From: Pedobacter hartonius
Lineage (GTDB): Bacteria > Bacteroidota > Bacteroidia > Sphingobacteriales > Sphingobacteriaceae
DNA length: 64,000 nt
Assembly: GCF_900107535.1 (NCBI RefSeq)
Contig: NZ_FNRA01000004.1
Coordinates: 186,001-250,000, forward strand
Direction of reading: 5' to 3'
The notes beneath the pieces are model-generated. The model was not told the DNA's origin. It saw only the letters and a list, made by a program, of their open reading frames with translations, and made no database searches. The position numbers were made by a program, and so were the translations under genes. This document shows, in pieces, positions 17,744 through 27,326 of this stretch. Within the stretch, counting starts at the first letter, position 1, and every line of letters begins with the position of its first letter.

Positions 17744-20700
17744 TTAAAGAGTTAGCTGTATTCCTGCTGTATATACCTGAAGAGGGGGTAAACGAGAGCC
17801 GCTCTGTGTTTCTGGATCTAAGCCTTTATAGTGTGTGATTGTAAAAATATTTTGACCTTGCAAAAAGAATTTTGCGCTACTAATTTTAGCCTTTTTTAGT
17901 AACCGATTTGGAAAATTATAGCTCAGTGAAATATTTTTCAGCCTGATATAGGACGCATCGCTCAACGCAAAACTCCCATAATTGCTTGCATAAATTGAAC
18001 CTAGAAATGCAGGAAAATCCGTGCTGAATTTTTGATATTTGGCATTATCCCCCTGATTTTTCCAGTTATTGATAAGAAAGGCAGGTTGATTGCTCGTTGG
18101 ATTGGAAAATGTAAATTTTCCAGGTGTCTCGGGAAAATTTGTTAGTTCACCTATTCCACTTTGTTTTACAAATTGGAATAGGAAATCCAGTCCTATATTA
18201 TGATAAGTAAATGAATTTTGCAATCCGCCATAAAATTTACGACCATTAAATGCAATTACATATAGATCCTTATCAAAATCAATTTCACCATTTTTATCAT
18301 AATCTTCACTAATGTATAACCCTGTTTGAGGATCTACACTCGTATTGTACAGTTTTTTTATCGTTAAAGGTTGGCCAATCACATATTTTGAAGCGTCGGC
18401 ACTTGTTGCCAGTCCAGGATATTCTATCAATTTATTACGAGGTATTGTTATATTGAAAGAGGTATTCCAGGTGATAACTTTGGTGGCGATGTTTTTTGTG
18501 TTTAATTCAAACTCCCAGCCTGTATTTTCGATTTTGGCCGGCAAATTGTCTTGTATGCCTGTAAATCCGGTACTCGGGGGGAGCTGTTTTGAAACAAGTT
18601 GGTTAGAAGACTTATTGCTGTAATAGTCTGCTGACAATCTGATTCGGTCGTTTATAAAACCAAGATCCAGGGCAAGCTCAGCTTTTTTGTTTACTTCCCA
18701 GGCAAAATTTGGATTTGCCAGGGTTGACGGTGACACTGTAGATATTCCTTGATAATTTAGCGTTGGTCTCCATAATTCGAGGTATCCATAATCTGGAATT
18801 TGATCGTTCCCTGTAATACCATAACTTCCTCTTAGCTTAGCGAAGCTAATGAAAGGTAAGTTTTCCTTGATATAATTTTCTTCACTGATCACCCATGCTG
18901 CTCCTATTGCGCCAAAGTTTGCGAATTGTTTATCTGTTCCAAAACGTGTACTTCCGTCTCTTCTTCCGGTTAAGTTTAGAATATATTTATCATCTAAAGT
19001 ATAATTCAGACGACCAAATGCAGCCGTATAGCGGTATTGAAGGTAGGTATTTTGAGATATACTCAATGTTGATGCAGAGCGTAAATCATTAATTAGCGCG
19101 TCACTATTAAATCCCGAACCTCTCACATTCTGAAATTTAATTAACCCCTGTTGGAAAGTTGTGCCTAAGAGTGCATTTAAGGTGCCGTAACGCAATTTTT
19201 TTACATAATTCGCCTGTGCTTCAAAGATCCAGTTGCTTGTAGAATTATTGGCGAAATTTGAAATTCTTCGTTCAGGGCCATATTTGTTTACCGGTGCATA
19301 AGAACTTAGGGGAGTTCCTGAATATTCATTTCTATTCAAAATATTATAACCGAAACTTGTTTTTAATTTTAAATCAGGGATTATTGTATAGCTAAGCAGA
19401 GCATTCCCAATGAGATTGTTTGTTCTGGCATTAAATGGTTTTCGTGTTTCTGCAATGGGATTTGTGTACAACGTATTGTTTTCCCAGTTCAACAATCCCT
19501 CTTTATTGAGTAAGGCAGGGTAATTCGGTGCGAGGGTAATATATTGCGTCAGATCGACCTGAAATAAATTGCTGTTCACATCACTATAATTAGCGTCAAT
19601 TATAGCATTGAATTTTTTGTTATCTGAAAGATATTGTAAGCTAAAATTTCCAGAACCCCTGGTATAAGATTGATTACCTATGAATACAGTACCTTCCTTA
19701 TAATAGTTTCCTCCAACAAGATACGTTATGTTTTCTGTGCCTCCAGAAAGTGATGCTTGTATAGTAGTAGTCGGTGCTATACCACCTATCAACTCTTTTT
19801 GCCAATTGGTATACCTATTTTGATCCCAGGCGTTCAAGTCATAATCGGTTGATGCTACTTGAAGATTATCATTTTTTAAAGCTTCTTTTCGCATCGAAAT
19901 GTATTGTTCAGTATTCATCAGATCCATCATTTTGCCAACTCTGGATATGCCCTGAGTAATTGAAATATTCGTTTGTGCTTTGCCGACTTTGCCACGTTTG
20001 GTGGTAATCAGGATTACACCATTTGCGCCCCTTGAACCATAAATTGCAGTTGCATCCGCATCTTTCAAAACTTCTACACTCTCTATATCGTTCGGATTAA
20101 TACTGGCCAAAGGGTTTGCATTGGGTGTGATACCGACTACACCTGGACTCAGACTTACTGAGCTAAAAGGAACTCCGTCAATAATATAGTAAGGGTCGCC
20201 TCCCTGTTGCAGACTATTCTTTCCTCGTATTTGAACAGTGAAGCTACCCCCCGGGACACCTGTAGTTTGTGTAATTTGTACCCCGGTTAAATTTGCTTGC
20301 ATAGCTGCCAGAACATTATTAACAGGTTGTTTCTCAATATCCTTTGATGTAATCCTGGAAATTGACCCTGTTCTTTCCTTTTCTTTTACGGTATAATATC
20401 CTGTATTAATCTCTACTTCTTCCAACTTAGCATCGGCCACATTCAAGGTTAAACTTCCCATATCTGAAACAACCTCGATTTCCCTTGACTCATAACCAAT
20501 ATAGCTAATAACCAAAACTGCTTTCTCATCAATACTACTTAGAAAAAATGCACCGTTCTGGTCTGTCTTTACAGATCTGTTTGTTCCCTTAACCGCTACA
20601 GTCGATCCCACTAGAGGCCCACCATTTTCATTCAGCACTTTCCCTTTGACATCAATTGCCCGAAATCGAGCCATCAGGTTTTTAATAAAGGAAGGCTCTG

Positions 20701-21058
20701 ATCTCTCCTTTATAACTACCGTCTTGTTGTTGACTTCATAAGTAAGGGGCTGGTCACTAAAAATCTTGTTTAGTACAACTTCTAAGTCGATGTCTTTAAC
20801 TTTAATGTTAATAGGTTTTGCTTTTTTTAGCAAAACATCCGTATAAACAAAGTTATATCCACTTTGCTTTCTAATGTCCCGCAAGACGGTCTTTAGCTGC
20901 CCATTGGTCTGAGACAGACTGACTTTCTGTGCAAGTCCTGCGGCGCTGACTTGCATTAATGCCGCTATTAGTATGACGGTGGTTAGTCTCATAGCAAGCC
21001 ACATTTTACGGTATAACGAATGCGTTATACCTTGTTTTCTGGTATAAATTGAATACAT
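17744..21058 (-). CDS. SusC-family TonB-dependent transporter with STN domain
   Basis: 1104 residues. An N-terminal signal with an unusual basic leader of about 20 residues is followed by an STN (secretin/TonB N-terminal) domain at about 50-120 that ends in VVIKE. A carboxypeptidase-regulatory-like beta domain follows (about 135-215, GKVLNENGGPLVGSTV), then a plug with the signature ATAIYGSRGANGVILITTKRG, and a long barrel ending in an aromatic-rich strand. STN-bearing SusC proteins signal ligand occupancy to a FecR anti-sigma factor, and the sigma/FecR pair sits directly upstream. TonB-dependent uptake through the outer membrane is the expected role. Confidence 0.93.
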   Translation of the reverse strand: MYSIYTRKQGITHSLYRKMWLAMRLTTVILIAALMQVSAAGLAQKVSLSQTNGQLKTVLRDIRKQSGYNFVYTDVLLKKAKPINIKVKDIDLEVVLNKIFSDQPLTYEVNNKTVVIKERSEPSFIKNLMARFRAIDVKGKVLNENGGPLVGSTVAVKGTNRSVKTDQNGAFFLSSIDEKAVLVISYIGYESREIEVVSDMGSLTLNVADAKLEEVEINTGYYTVKEKERTGSISRITSKDIEKQPVNNVLAAMQANLTGVQITQTTGVPGGSFTVQIRGKNSLQQGGDPYYIIDGVPFSSVSLSPGVVGITPNANPLASINPNDIESVEVLKDADATAIYGSRGANGVILITTKRGKVGKAQTNISITQGISRVGKMMDLMNTEQYISMRKEALKNDNLQVASTDYDLNAWDQNRYTNWQKELIGGIAPTTTIQASLSGGTENITYLVGGNYYKEGTVFIGNQSYTRGSGNFSLQYLSDNKKFNAIIDANYSDVNSNLFQVDLTQYITLAPNYPALLNKEGLLNWENNTLYTNPIAETRKPFNARTNNLIGNALLSYTIIPDLKLKTSFGYNILNRNEYSGTPLSSYAPVNKYGPERRISNFANNSTSNWIFEAQANYVKKLRYGTLNALLGTTFQQGLIKFQNVRGSGFNSDALINDLRSASTLSISQNTYLQYRYTAAFGRLNYTLDDKYILNLTGRRDGSTRFGTDKQFANFGAIGAAWVISEENYIKENLPFISFAKLRGSYGITGNDQIPDYGYLELWRPTLNYQGISTVSPSTLANPNFAWEVNKKAELALDLGFINDRIRLSADYYSNKSSNQLVSKQLPPSTGFTGIQDNLPAKIENTGWEFELNTKNIATKVITWNTSFNITIPRNKLIEYPGLATSADASKYVIGQPLTIKKLYNTSVDPQTGLYISEDYDKNGEIDFDKDLYVIAFNGRKFYGGLQNSFTYHNIGLDFLFQFVKQSGIGELTNFPETPGKFTFSNPTSNQPAFLINNWKNQGDNAKYQKFSTDFPAFLGSIYASNYGSFALSDASYIRLKNISLSYNFPNRLLKKAKISSAKFFLQGQNIFTITHYKGLDPETQSGSRLPPLQVYTAGIQLTL

Positions 21059-21302
21059 TTACTTTTAGTTTGGTTCGTGCAGTTTGCCTCCTGTCCTCGA
21101 AAAACGTCGGCATTCTGCGGTTAATAGTTGATTTTTTAAATTAATTGGCCAAACACAAACCAGGGGTGCTTCACTTCTGGTTTGTTTTTATGAATTACTT
21201 TTTCTGTCGTAAGTTTCTGATCATCCCTGGTGAAATTTAAAGGTTAATAATTCTGTTAATTCTCGGTTTTTTATAGGGGGATTGAGAATATGATGAGAAA
21301 GC

Positions 21303-22442
21303 TCAACGTAAAACATAGATTCTCCTCCCTTCAATTTTGAATTTTATTCTTCCGGTTGATTCCAAAACACTGAGTACTTTGGAAACGTTGTCGAAACGGG
21401 AGACAACTCCACTGAATTTATCTAAGGGGATATCTCCCTGATAAATCACTTCTACCGTATACCAGCGTTCAACCATTTTCATCACGCTTTTTATACTTTG
21501 TTCCTCGAACATAAATTCGTTATTCTTCCAGGCGACAGCTAATTCTGTATCTGCACTGAAAATCTGCATGTCATTGCCCGCATGGACTGCTTGCTGACCT
21601 GGTTTTAAGGTTTTTGAAACGCCACTCGCTGTAATATGAATACTACCTTCCAATAAAGTTGTTTTTGCCTCAGGATCATCCGCATAGGCGTTAATATTGA
21701 AATGAGTGCCCAAAACATTAACTTCCTGATTGTATGTAGTTACGACAAATGGGTGGCTTTTGTCTTTAGCAACTTCAAAGTAACCTTCACCCGTTAAAGA
21801 GACATGCCTTTTCCCAAGTTTTGCAAAATTAGCAGGATACTTTAACGAAGACTCCGCATTCAAAAACACGACTGAACCGTCAGGTAAACGCACCTGCGTC
21901 TGTTCCCCACGAGATGTACTCAGGGTATTAAATTCAGCATCCCCGCTATTTTGATCAGTTACCTCATAAATGATCTGCCCGTCTTTGGATCTTGAAATCT
22001 TCACACCAGACTGATTGGCAATATTTCCTGTCAGGGCACTATTTATAAAGATTTTTCGGCCATTAGCCAAAGTAAGGGTAGCGCCCATTTTTCCAGGAGC
22101 TACATCATTTTTATAAGCAACCTGATCCGTCTTGTTTTCTGTATCACTATTAAAATAAAATAATCCTGCCCCAAAAATGATAGTTGCAACAGCAGCAGCA
22201 ATTGCAATTCGCGGCCAAAGTCGGGTCAATTTAGCAGGTTGCTGAATACGTTTGAAGAGTCCGTTTTCGATGCGATGCTCTAACTGCAATAATTCCTGCT
22301 CGCTTAGCAAAGCAGTGCTTGCTGGTTCATCACGGAAAAGCAGGTAGTAACGATCTAACACATCAAGTTCTTCCGGCGTCGCTGTGCCATCCAGGTATTT
22401 TTGAACAAGCTGTTGAAATTCATTCTGATTCTTGCCGGTCAT
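21303..22442 (-). CDS. FecR-family anti-sigma factor
   Basis: 379 residues with an N-terminal cytoplasmic part (DUF4880-like), one membrane segment at about 69-87, and a periplasmic FecR domain with GEGYFEVAKDKSHPFVV followed by LGTHFNINAY. The C-terminal DUF4974-like part (about 310-379, FEEQSIKSVM) would contact the STN domain of the cognate SusC. It holds the preceding sigma factor until the transporter signals. It lies 66 bases after the sigma gene and 244 bases before susC; that longer gap probably carries the sigma-dependent promoter, although I see no clear consensus in it. Confidence 0.92.
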   Translation of the reverse strand: MTGKNQNEFQQLVQKYLDGTATPEELDVLDRYYLLFRDEPASTALLSEQELLQLEHRIENGLFKRIQQPAKLTRLWPRIAIAAAVATIIFGAGLFYFNSDTENKTDQVAYKNDVAPGKMGATLTLANGRKIFINSALTGNIANQSGVKISRSKDGQIIYEVTDQNSGDAEFNTLSTSRGEQTQVRLPDGSVVFLNAESSLKYPANFAKLGKRHVSLTGEGYFEVAKDKSHPFVVTTYNQEVNVLGTHFNINAYADDPEAKTTLLEGSIHITASGVSKTLKPGQQAVHAGNDMQIFSADTELAVAWKNNEFMFEEQSIKSVMKMVERWYTVEVIYQGDIPLDKFSGVVSRFDNVSKVLSVLESTGRIKFKIEGRRIYVLR

Positions 22443-22508
22443 AGCATCACTGTTTTCTATACAGTGTCTTATTTTTTAGTAACTCCCGACCGAAGTGAAA
22501 ATATATTT

Positions 22509-23090
22509 TTATTGGAACTTGTCCAGGAAAAACGGCAATAAGATCAGGAAATTACCAAGATCTGTTTTTAAGGCAACTTCTGTATAACGAAGTGTGTTTT
22601 GAACGGTCTTTTGCGGAACACCCATTTCCTGACTGATCTGTTCTGTTGAGTGCTCATTCATGTAACGCCTTACAAAAATTTCCCTGCGTTTTTCTGGCTG
22701 TGCGGCCAACCATCTTTCCACATATAAATGTAATTCTTTTAAAAACAAAGCGGAATCTGCACTGTCGTCCTCATAGATTAAGTGTTCCAAAGGCTCCTCA
22801 AAAGAGGGTAATGTTTTTTTACGGCGGTATTGCCGGTAAACGGCATATTTAACAGCGGTAATTAAATAGGCTTTCAGGTTAACAATTTCTCGATCTGCTT
22901 TTTTTTCCCATAGGTCAGCGAATATATCCTGCACCAACTCTTCACTTTGCTGCGCATCGTTCAAACGGCGGCAGCATTCATTGTAAAGTACTTTCCAGTA
23001 TTTTCGGTAAATCAAACGCAACGCACTTTCATTACCTTCCTTTAATGAAAGCAGTAGTTGTTCATCCGTAAGTTCACTTGGTTTATCCAT
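22509..23090 (-). CDS. ECF RNA polymerase sigma-70 factor
   Basis: A 193-residue ECF sigma of the Bacteroidota FecI-like kind. Region 2 spans about 20-90, with EELVQDIFADLWEKK and a -10 recognition helix. Region 4 spans about 125-180 with the helix-turn-helix EQISQEMGVPQKTVQNTLRY. It heads the sigma-FecR-SusC-SusD-TlpA series and would activate susC when the ligand binds. It is divergent from the PHP-like gene across a 552-base gap. Confidence 0.92.
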   Translation of the reverse strand: MDKPSELTDEQLLLSLKEGNESALRLIYRKYWKVLYNECCRRLNDAQQSEELVQDIFADLWEKKADREIVNLKAYLITAVKYAVYRQYRRKKTLPSFEEPLEHLIYEDDSADSALFLKELHLYVERWLAAQPEKRREIFVRRYMNEHSTEQISQEMGVPQKTVQNTLRYTEVALKTDLGNFLILLPFFLDKFQ

Positions 23091-23642
23091 GCTTCAACTT
23101 CCCAACTTGATAAACTACAGGTTTGATTACGACTAATTTACTAAATTGTTAGCACAATATTAATTAAAATACTGGAATAAAGCATTACGGCAATACTAGA
23201 GACAGAAAATGCCCCTTAAACCATCCGAAACTAGCTAGATAAGCCGAAATTCATATAGCCAGTTTAAAAATGCTCCTTTAATTCAGGTGGAATTCTGTAT
23301 GGCTTGATTTTTAATAGGTTTTTTGTCCTTCAATTTAGTTGCTGGAGCAGTGCGTCACTTAGTTTCTTAGTGTTTTTCCCTTTTTTCTTTGCCTGGCTGT
23401 CCTTTATTTTCTGAAGTTCAGTTTCCATCAGTCTGGCAATATCTTTTTTGATAGTTCTCTATGATGTCTGCTGAAAGGCAAATGAACAGTTTTGAAAAAC
23501 TAGTGAGGCCAGGTTGCATCTTAACAATGGAAAATAAAATTAATGGAAACTAAAATTACAGTAGTAACAATGCTGATTGATTTCATTTTGTAGTCTTAAA
23601 TAGCAGCAGAATTCTGTAGTTTAGAAATACAATCTACCAGAT
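23091..23642. other. Divergent intergenic region with a small coding relic
   Basis: 552 bases between the sigma gene and the PHP-like gene. It must hold both promoters, but no TAnnTTTG/TTTG pair stands out clearly. A minus-strand reading frame with a Lys-rich C-terminal-like tail is described separately. No repeats or RNA genes were seen. Confidence 0.45.
23330..23428 (-). pseudogene. Possible C-terminal relic of a lost gene
   Basis: From an ATG, 32 codons read METELQKIKDSQAKKKGK and then continue to a leucine/glutamine-rich end and a stop. The frame stays open for another ten codons upstream without a start. The charged, helical composition is that of a real protein tail, while the surrounding DNA is not coding. 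It may be a truncated gene or chance. Confidence 0.25.
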
Positions 23643-25742
23643 ATGAACTTAAGAACTCTTTTTTTGATGGCACTCCTTATGGTATCAATAGCCAATGTGC
23701 AAGCCCAGATCAAACTGGATACCAGGCTGTTTAAAAATAGTGGCGAAGCAAGCATTGCTATAGATAATGAATTGGTTCAAATTACCTGGCCCACAGGTGA
23801 AGCGCAGTTCGGACAAGTGCAGTTTGATCTTTCTTCCAAAGCGCCTTTGTTCCGGAGAATCTCCGTAGGTACAAAAGCGGAACCTGTTACGGTATCTGAG
23901 GAACTGGATCCGGTGTTTTTGCTCAGCATAGGCAAACGCGATTTGGTATCTCAGAACGGATGGAATATATTTTTTGATAAGGTTCCCTTGAAACCTTTTA
24001 AGATGTTCCCGGTTGTCCTTAAAAAGGATTCAATTTCTATTGAAACTGTAGGTAGCCGAACGGTGGTAAAGATCGGAAAGCTGACTGCTGATCACTTTAC
24101 CGGAGTATTGGAAGTAACTTTTTATAATGGAAGTCCGCTTTTTAATATAGCTGCTGTAATGTCTACCCAGGCCGATGCCACTGCGATCGTATATGATGCG
24201 GGGCTGGTCAGCAATGATCAGAAGTGGAACCAGTTGTCCTGGATCAATACTGCAGACGAGCTGAAATCTTCAGCAGTAAAGTATACGGACAGTGCCAGCA
24301 ATCTTGCTGTGAAGTACCGTAGTATTGCTGTGCAGGGCAAGGCTGGGAGCATTGCTGTTTTCCCGGCTCCTCATCAATATTTCTATCCGCTTGATGAAGC
24401 GTTTAACCTCAGGTTTATCTGGTATGGAAAGAATTACCGGAACAGCGTACCTGGATATGGGATCGGGATCCGGCAGGAGCTGCAGGGCGACCAGCGATAT
24501 GTGCCCTGGTTTAACGCGCCGCCAGGAACACAGCAACGGCTGAACTTCTTCTGTCTGCTCAGCAGCAGGGGTAATGGCGATGCCTTAAATGCAGTAAAGA
24601 AATTTACTAACGCGGACCGTTACGTAGCTATACCAGGTTTCAAAACCATGTCAAGCCATTTTCATAATGAATTTATCATGAAAGTAGTGCTGGCTAATCA
24701 GCCTGTTCCGGAAAAACCGGAGTTTGTTGAAGTGTTCAAGAGGATGGGAGTGGACATTGTGCATCTCGGGGAATTTCATTATACCGCTCATCCTAAAGGA
24801 CCTGATTCGTTACGTTTGAGAGAATTAACAGCTTTGTTTGAACAATGCCGGCGTTTATCAGGTACCAAATTCCTGCTGCTACCCGGGGAGGAGCCGAATG
24901 AGTTTTTTGGGGGCCATTGGCTGCAGATCTTTCCCAAACCTGTTTATTGGGTAATGTCGCGCAGCAGCAGCCAGCCTTTCGTAGAACAAAGGCCGGGTTT
25001 TGGTAAGGTGTACCATGTTGGCAACAAAAGCGATATGCTAAAATTACTGCAGGAGGAGCAGGGACTTGCCTGGACGGCACATGCCCGTACCAAAGGTTCT
25101 GTGAATACCCCGGATGCTTACGCTCATGAAGATTTTTTCAAATCTGACCGTTTTATGGGAGCTGCCTGGAAAGCGATGCCGGCCGACCTTTCACAACCGC
25201 GGCTCGGGAAACGTGTGCTTGATCTGCTGGATGATATGAACAACTGGGGGGAAAAGAAAACGGTAATTGCAGAAGCCGACCTGTTTTCCATTACCCGGGA
25301 GAACGAGATGTATGCCCATATGAATGTGAATTATATGATGCTTGACCATTTGCCCAGATATGATGAAGGCTGGAAAGCCCTGGTGGAGAGTATGCAGCGG
25401 GGGAAATTCTTTAGCACCACCGGAGAGGTACTGATCCATGAGTTAAGGGTAAACGGAAAGTTGACAGGTGAAACCTTAATGTTAAACGCAGCAGGTACAG
25501 CAGATGTCCGTTTGAAACTGAGCTGGACCTTTCCCTTGAATTTTATTGAACTCATATCAGGTGATGGCAAAAAGGTATACCGGGAGAAAATTGATTTGCG
25601 GTATACCAAAGCTTATGGTACCGAACAGTTTAAGTTTCAGTCGCGTTTAAAAGGCAGGAAATGGATGCGGATTGAAATCTGGGACACTGCAGTGAACGGA
25701 GCCTTTAGCCAAACATTTTATTTGAAACAAAAAAAGGTTTAA
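23643..25742 (+). CDS. Secreted PHP/CehA-like metal-dependent protein, uncharacterised
   Basis: A 699-residue exported protein, signal peptide ending VQAQ (about residue 22). The first half (about 25-330) is beta-rich and unrecognised. The second half resembles the PHP fold of CehA/McbA-type hydrolases: HLGEFH, then LLLPGEE, GHW, a WTAHAR segment, and an AEADLFSI and MLDHLPRY region with a closing GKFFSTTG strand. These give His, Asp and Glu residues suited to bind metals. CehA/McbA enzymes act on phosphate or carbamate-type esters, but the activity here is unknown. The gene stands alone, divergent from the ECF sigma operon. Confidence 0.65.
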   Translation: MNLRTLFLMALLMVSIANVQAQIKLDTRLFKNSGEASIAIDNELVQITWPTGEAQFGQVQFDLSSKAPLFRRISVGTKAEPVTVSEELDPVFLLSIGKRDLVSQNGWNIFFDKVPLKPFKMFPVVLKKDSISIETVGSRTVVKIGKLTADHFTGVLEVTFYNGSPLFNIAAVMSTQADATAIVYDAGLVSNDQKWNQLSWINTADELKSSAVKYTDSASNLAVKYRSIAVQGKAGSIAVFPAPHQYFYPLDEAFNLRFIWYGKNYRNSVPGYGIGIRQELQGDQRYVPWFNAPPGTQQRLNFFCLLSSRGNGDALNAVKKFTNADRYVAIPGFKTMSSHFHNEFIMKVVLANQPVPEKPEFVEVFKRMGVDIVHLGEFHYTAHPKGPDSLRLRELTALFEQCRRLSGTKFLLLPGEEPNEFFGGHWLQIFPKPVYWVMSRSSSQPFVEQRPGFGKVYHVGNKSDMLKLLQEEQGLAWTAHARTKGSVNTPDAYAHEDFFKSDRFMGAAWKAMPADLSQPRLGKRVLDLLDDMNNWGEKKTVIAEADLFSITRENEMYAHMNVNYMMLDHLPRYDEGWKALVESMQRGKFFSTTGEVLIHELRVNGKLTGETLMLNAAGTADVRLKLSWTFPLNFIELISGDGKKVYREKIDLRYTKAYGTEQFKFQSRLKGRKWMRIEIWDTAVNGAFSQTFYLKQKKV

Positions 25743-25865
25743 ACCAGGATTTAAGCTTTTTCCCCTAAATCATTTGCTTCGTACAGATCATGAACTTGCG
25801 GTTATATCGCTGACTGAGCTGGCTGTTACATCCTTTTATGAGTGATTTTTTCTTTGCATTTTTCT

Positions 25866-25930
25866 GAACCGATTGACTTGAAATAAAACAAAAAACCTGT
25901 TAAATCATACGGTTTAAGCGGTTTTTCCGA
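25866..25930 (-). repeat. Diverged copy of the tRNA-Pro 3' flank and terminator
   Basis: About 65 bases match the segment at 28403-28470 downstream of tRNA-Pro. Shared blocks are TCTGAACCGATTGA, TGAAATAAAACAAAAA, TTAAATCATACG and TTTAAG, in the same order and spacing. In the tRNA copy this is an intrinsic terminator; here the stem has mismatches. No tRNA remains next to this copy. It could be a relic of a deleted second tRNA-Pro gene or a duplicated integration flank. Confidence 0.65.
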
Positions 25931-25940
25931 CTTTTAGAAG

Positions 25941-26147
25941 TGTGATTGTCGCCCTGCCTGTACAAAGTCCGAGTCATTTTATCTGTGATTTGAGTAGACT
26001 TGCAGAACTTTTACATCTTAGCAGTATATATTGCAAAATGGATAAATCAAATTAAGCTGATCCCATTTCGCCAACATAACTTTTACTCTCATTGCTTTCG
26101 ATATTATTATTTTGAATTTGAAAATGGTGTGTAGGGCGACAAACACA
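25941..26147. repeat. 207-bp segment bounded by 15-bp inverted repeats, MITE-like
   Basis: TGTGATTGTCGCCCT (25941-25955) and its inverse AGGGCGACAAACACA (26133-26147) match at 14 of 15 positions. The AT-rich interior has no gene. No target-site duplication is visible at the edges. A small non-autonomous element or insertion-sequence remnant would fit, but a chance pair cannot be excluded. Confidence 0.35.
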
Positions 26148-26473
26148 TCGTCATTTTATTCAGCTAGGAACATTTTACCTTATTGCGTTCAGTCTAATTT
26201 CGACATAATCAGTCAATGCTGAAAACACATCATGGCCGTCAAACACAAGTACTGATAATGTTTGTATAGGAACTACGAGTCCTATAAGCCTTTTAGATAT
26301 AAATAGAGATCTAACTTTAATGAATAAACAAAACGTTTAGGGGGAGGAATCAATTTGGTTGACATATGGTCTTTTTCAGATTCATAGTTTTGGTTATAAC
26401 ATTCCTGAATTTGGTTACAGTGGCAAAAAATCCGATCCTGACCTTTGTTTTATAAATTGATAACAATAAGTTT

Positions 26474-27247
26474 ATGGAAAATCAAAAACATTCATCAGAT
26501 AATGTTCAGCCCGTTGCATTGGTTACCGGGGCTAACCAGGGGATTGGAAGTGAGATCGCTAAAACACTTGCCGCTAATGGGTACATCGTATATGTAGGGT
26601 CACGTAATCTAACAAATGGCGAAAAGGCAGCAGCAAGGATCGGTCATAATGCAAAGGCAGTTCAATTAGACATCACCAAACAGGAGAGTATCCATGCGGC
26701 CATTGAACGCATTACCAGCGAGGATGGCCGTTTAGACCTGCTTGTCAACAACGCCGGTATTGGCCAGGCTGGTGAGCCTGGACGTACTCCGGAAGAAGCG
26801 ATGGCAGCCGGCAGGGCGGTTAATGTATCTTTAGATGAAGTGCGTACAGTATGGGAAACCAACGTTTTTGGTGTTATCGCAATTACCCAGGCGGCCTTGC
26901 CTTTATTGCGTAAATCACCATCGGCGCGCATTGTCAACGTATCTAGCGGAATGGGGTCACTTACCTGGATAACGGAGCCGGGATCTTGGGCCAGAGATAG
27001 TTTCGGATTGGCTTATGGTGCCTCTAAAACAGCACTTAATGCCGTTACCGTCGCTTTCGCTTTAGAATTAGAAAAGGAAAATATCAAAGTCAATGCTGTA
27101 AGCCCCTCATACACGGCGACGGCATTGAACAACTTCCAGGGTACGGACAGCCTTGAGGTAGGTTCGCGCGAACCTATCAGGGTAGCTTTGGAAACGGATG
27201 GTCCGACCGGTACTTTTACCGGCCACGATGGTTCGCTGCCCTGGTAG
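26474..27247 (+). CDS. Short-chain dehydrogenase/reductase (classical SDR)
   Basis: 257 residues with the classical SDR plan: NAD(P)-binding TGANQGIG (18-25), an acidic DI pair near 66-67, NNAG (92-95), catalytic Ser around 157-158 and YGASK (Tyr181, Lys185). GSRN after the second strand suggests NADP preference. The substrate cannot be told from sequence. The gene is followed by a hairpin terminator and then an AraC-type regulator in the same orientation; such regulator/SDR pairs are common in this group and may be functionally linked. Confidence 0.9.
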   Translation: MENQKHSSDNVQPVALVTGANQGIGSEIAKTLAANGYIVYVGSRNLTNGEKAAARIGHNAKAVQLDITKQESIHAAIERITSEDGRLDLLVNNAGIGQAGEPGRTPEEAMAAGRAVNVSLDEVRTVWETNVFGVIAITQAALPLLRKSPSARIVNVSSGMGSLTWITEPGSWARDSFGLAYGASKTALNAVTVAFALELEKENIKVNAVSPSYTATALNNFQGTDSLEVGSREPIRVALETDGPTGTFTGHDGSLPW

Positions 27248-27283
27248 CACAGGCTATCAGGTAAATGAATTACGTAATTTATC

Positions 27284-27315
27284 ACCGGTGATATAAATGT
27301 CACCGGTTTACTTTT
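27284..27315 (+). terminator. Intrinsic terminator after the SDR gene
   Basis: ACCGGTGA (27284-27291) pairs with TCACCGGT (27300-27307), followed by TTACTTTTT. It overlaps a possible upstream ATG of the next gene, which argues for the later start codon there. Confidence 0.6.
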
Positions 27316-27326
27316 TATCTTCGAAT

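Larger units (their letters stand above)
25743..26473. other. 0.73 kb gene-free region with tRNA-flank copy and TIR-like pair
   Basis: No gene is visible. It contains a diverged copy of the tRNA-Pro 3' flank and a pair of 15-base inverted repeats, both listed separately. The last 100 bases probably carry the promoter of the SDR gene, but no clear consensus is seen. Confidence 0.5.
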
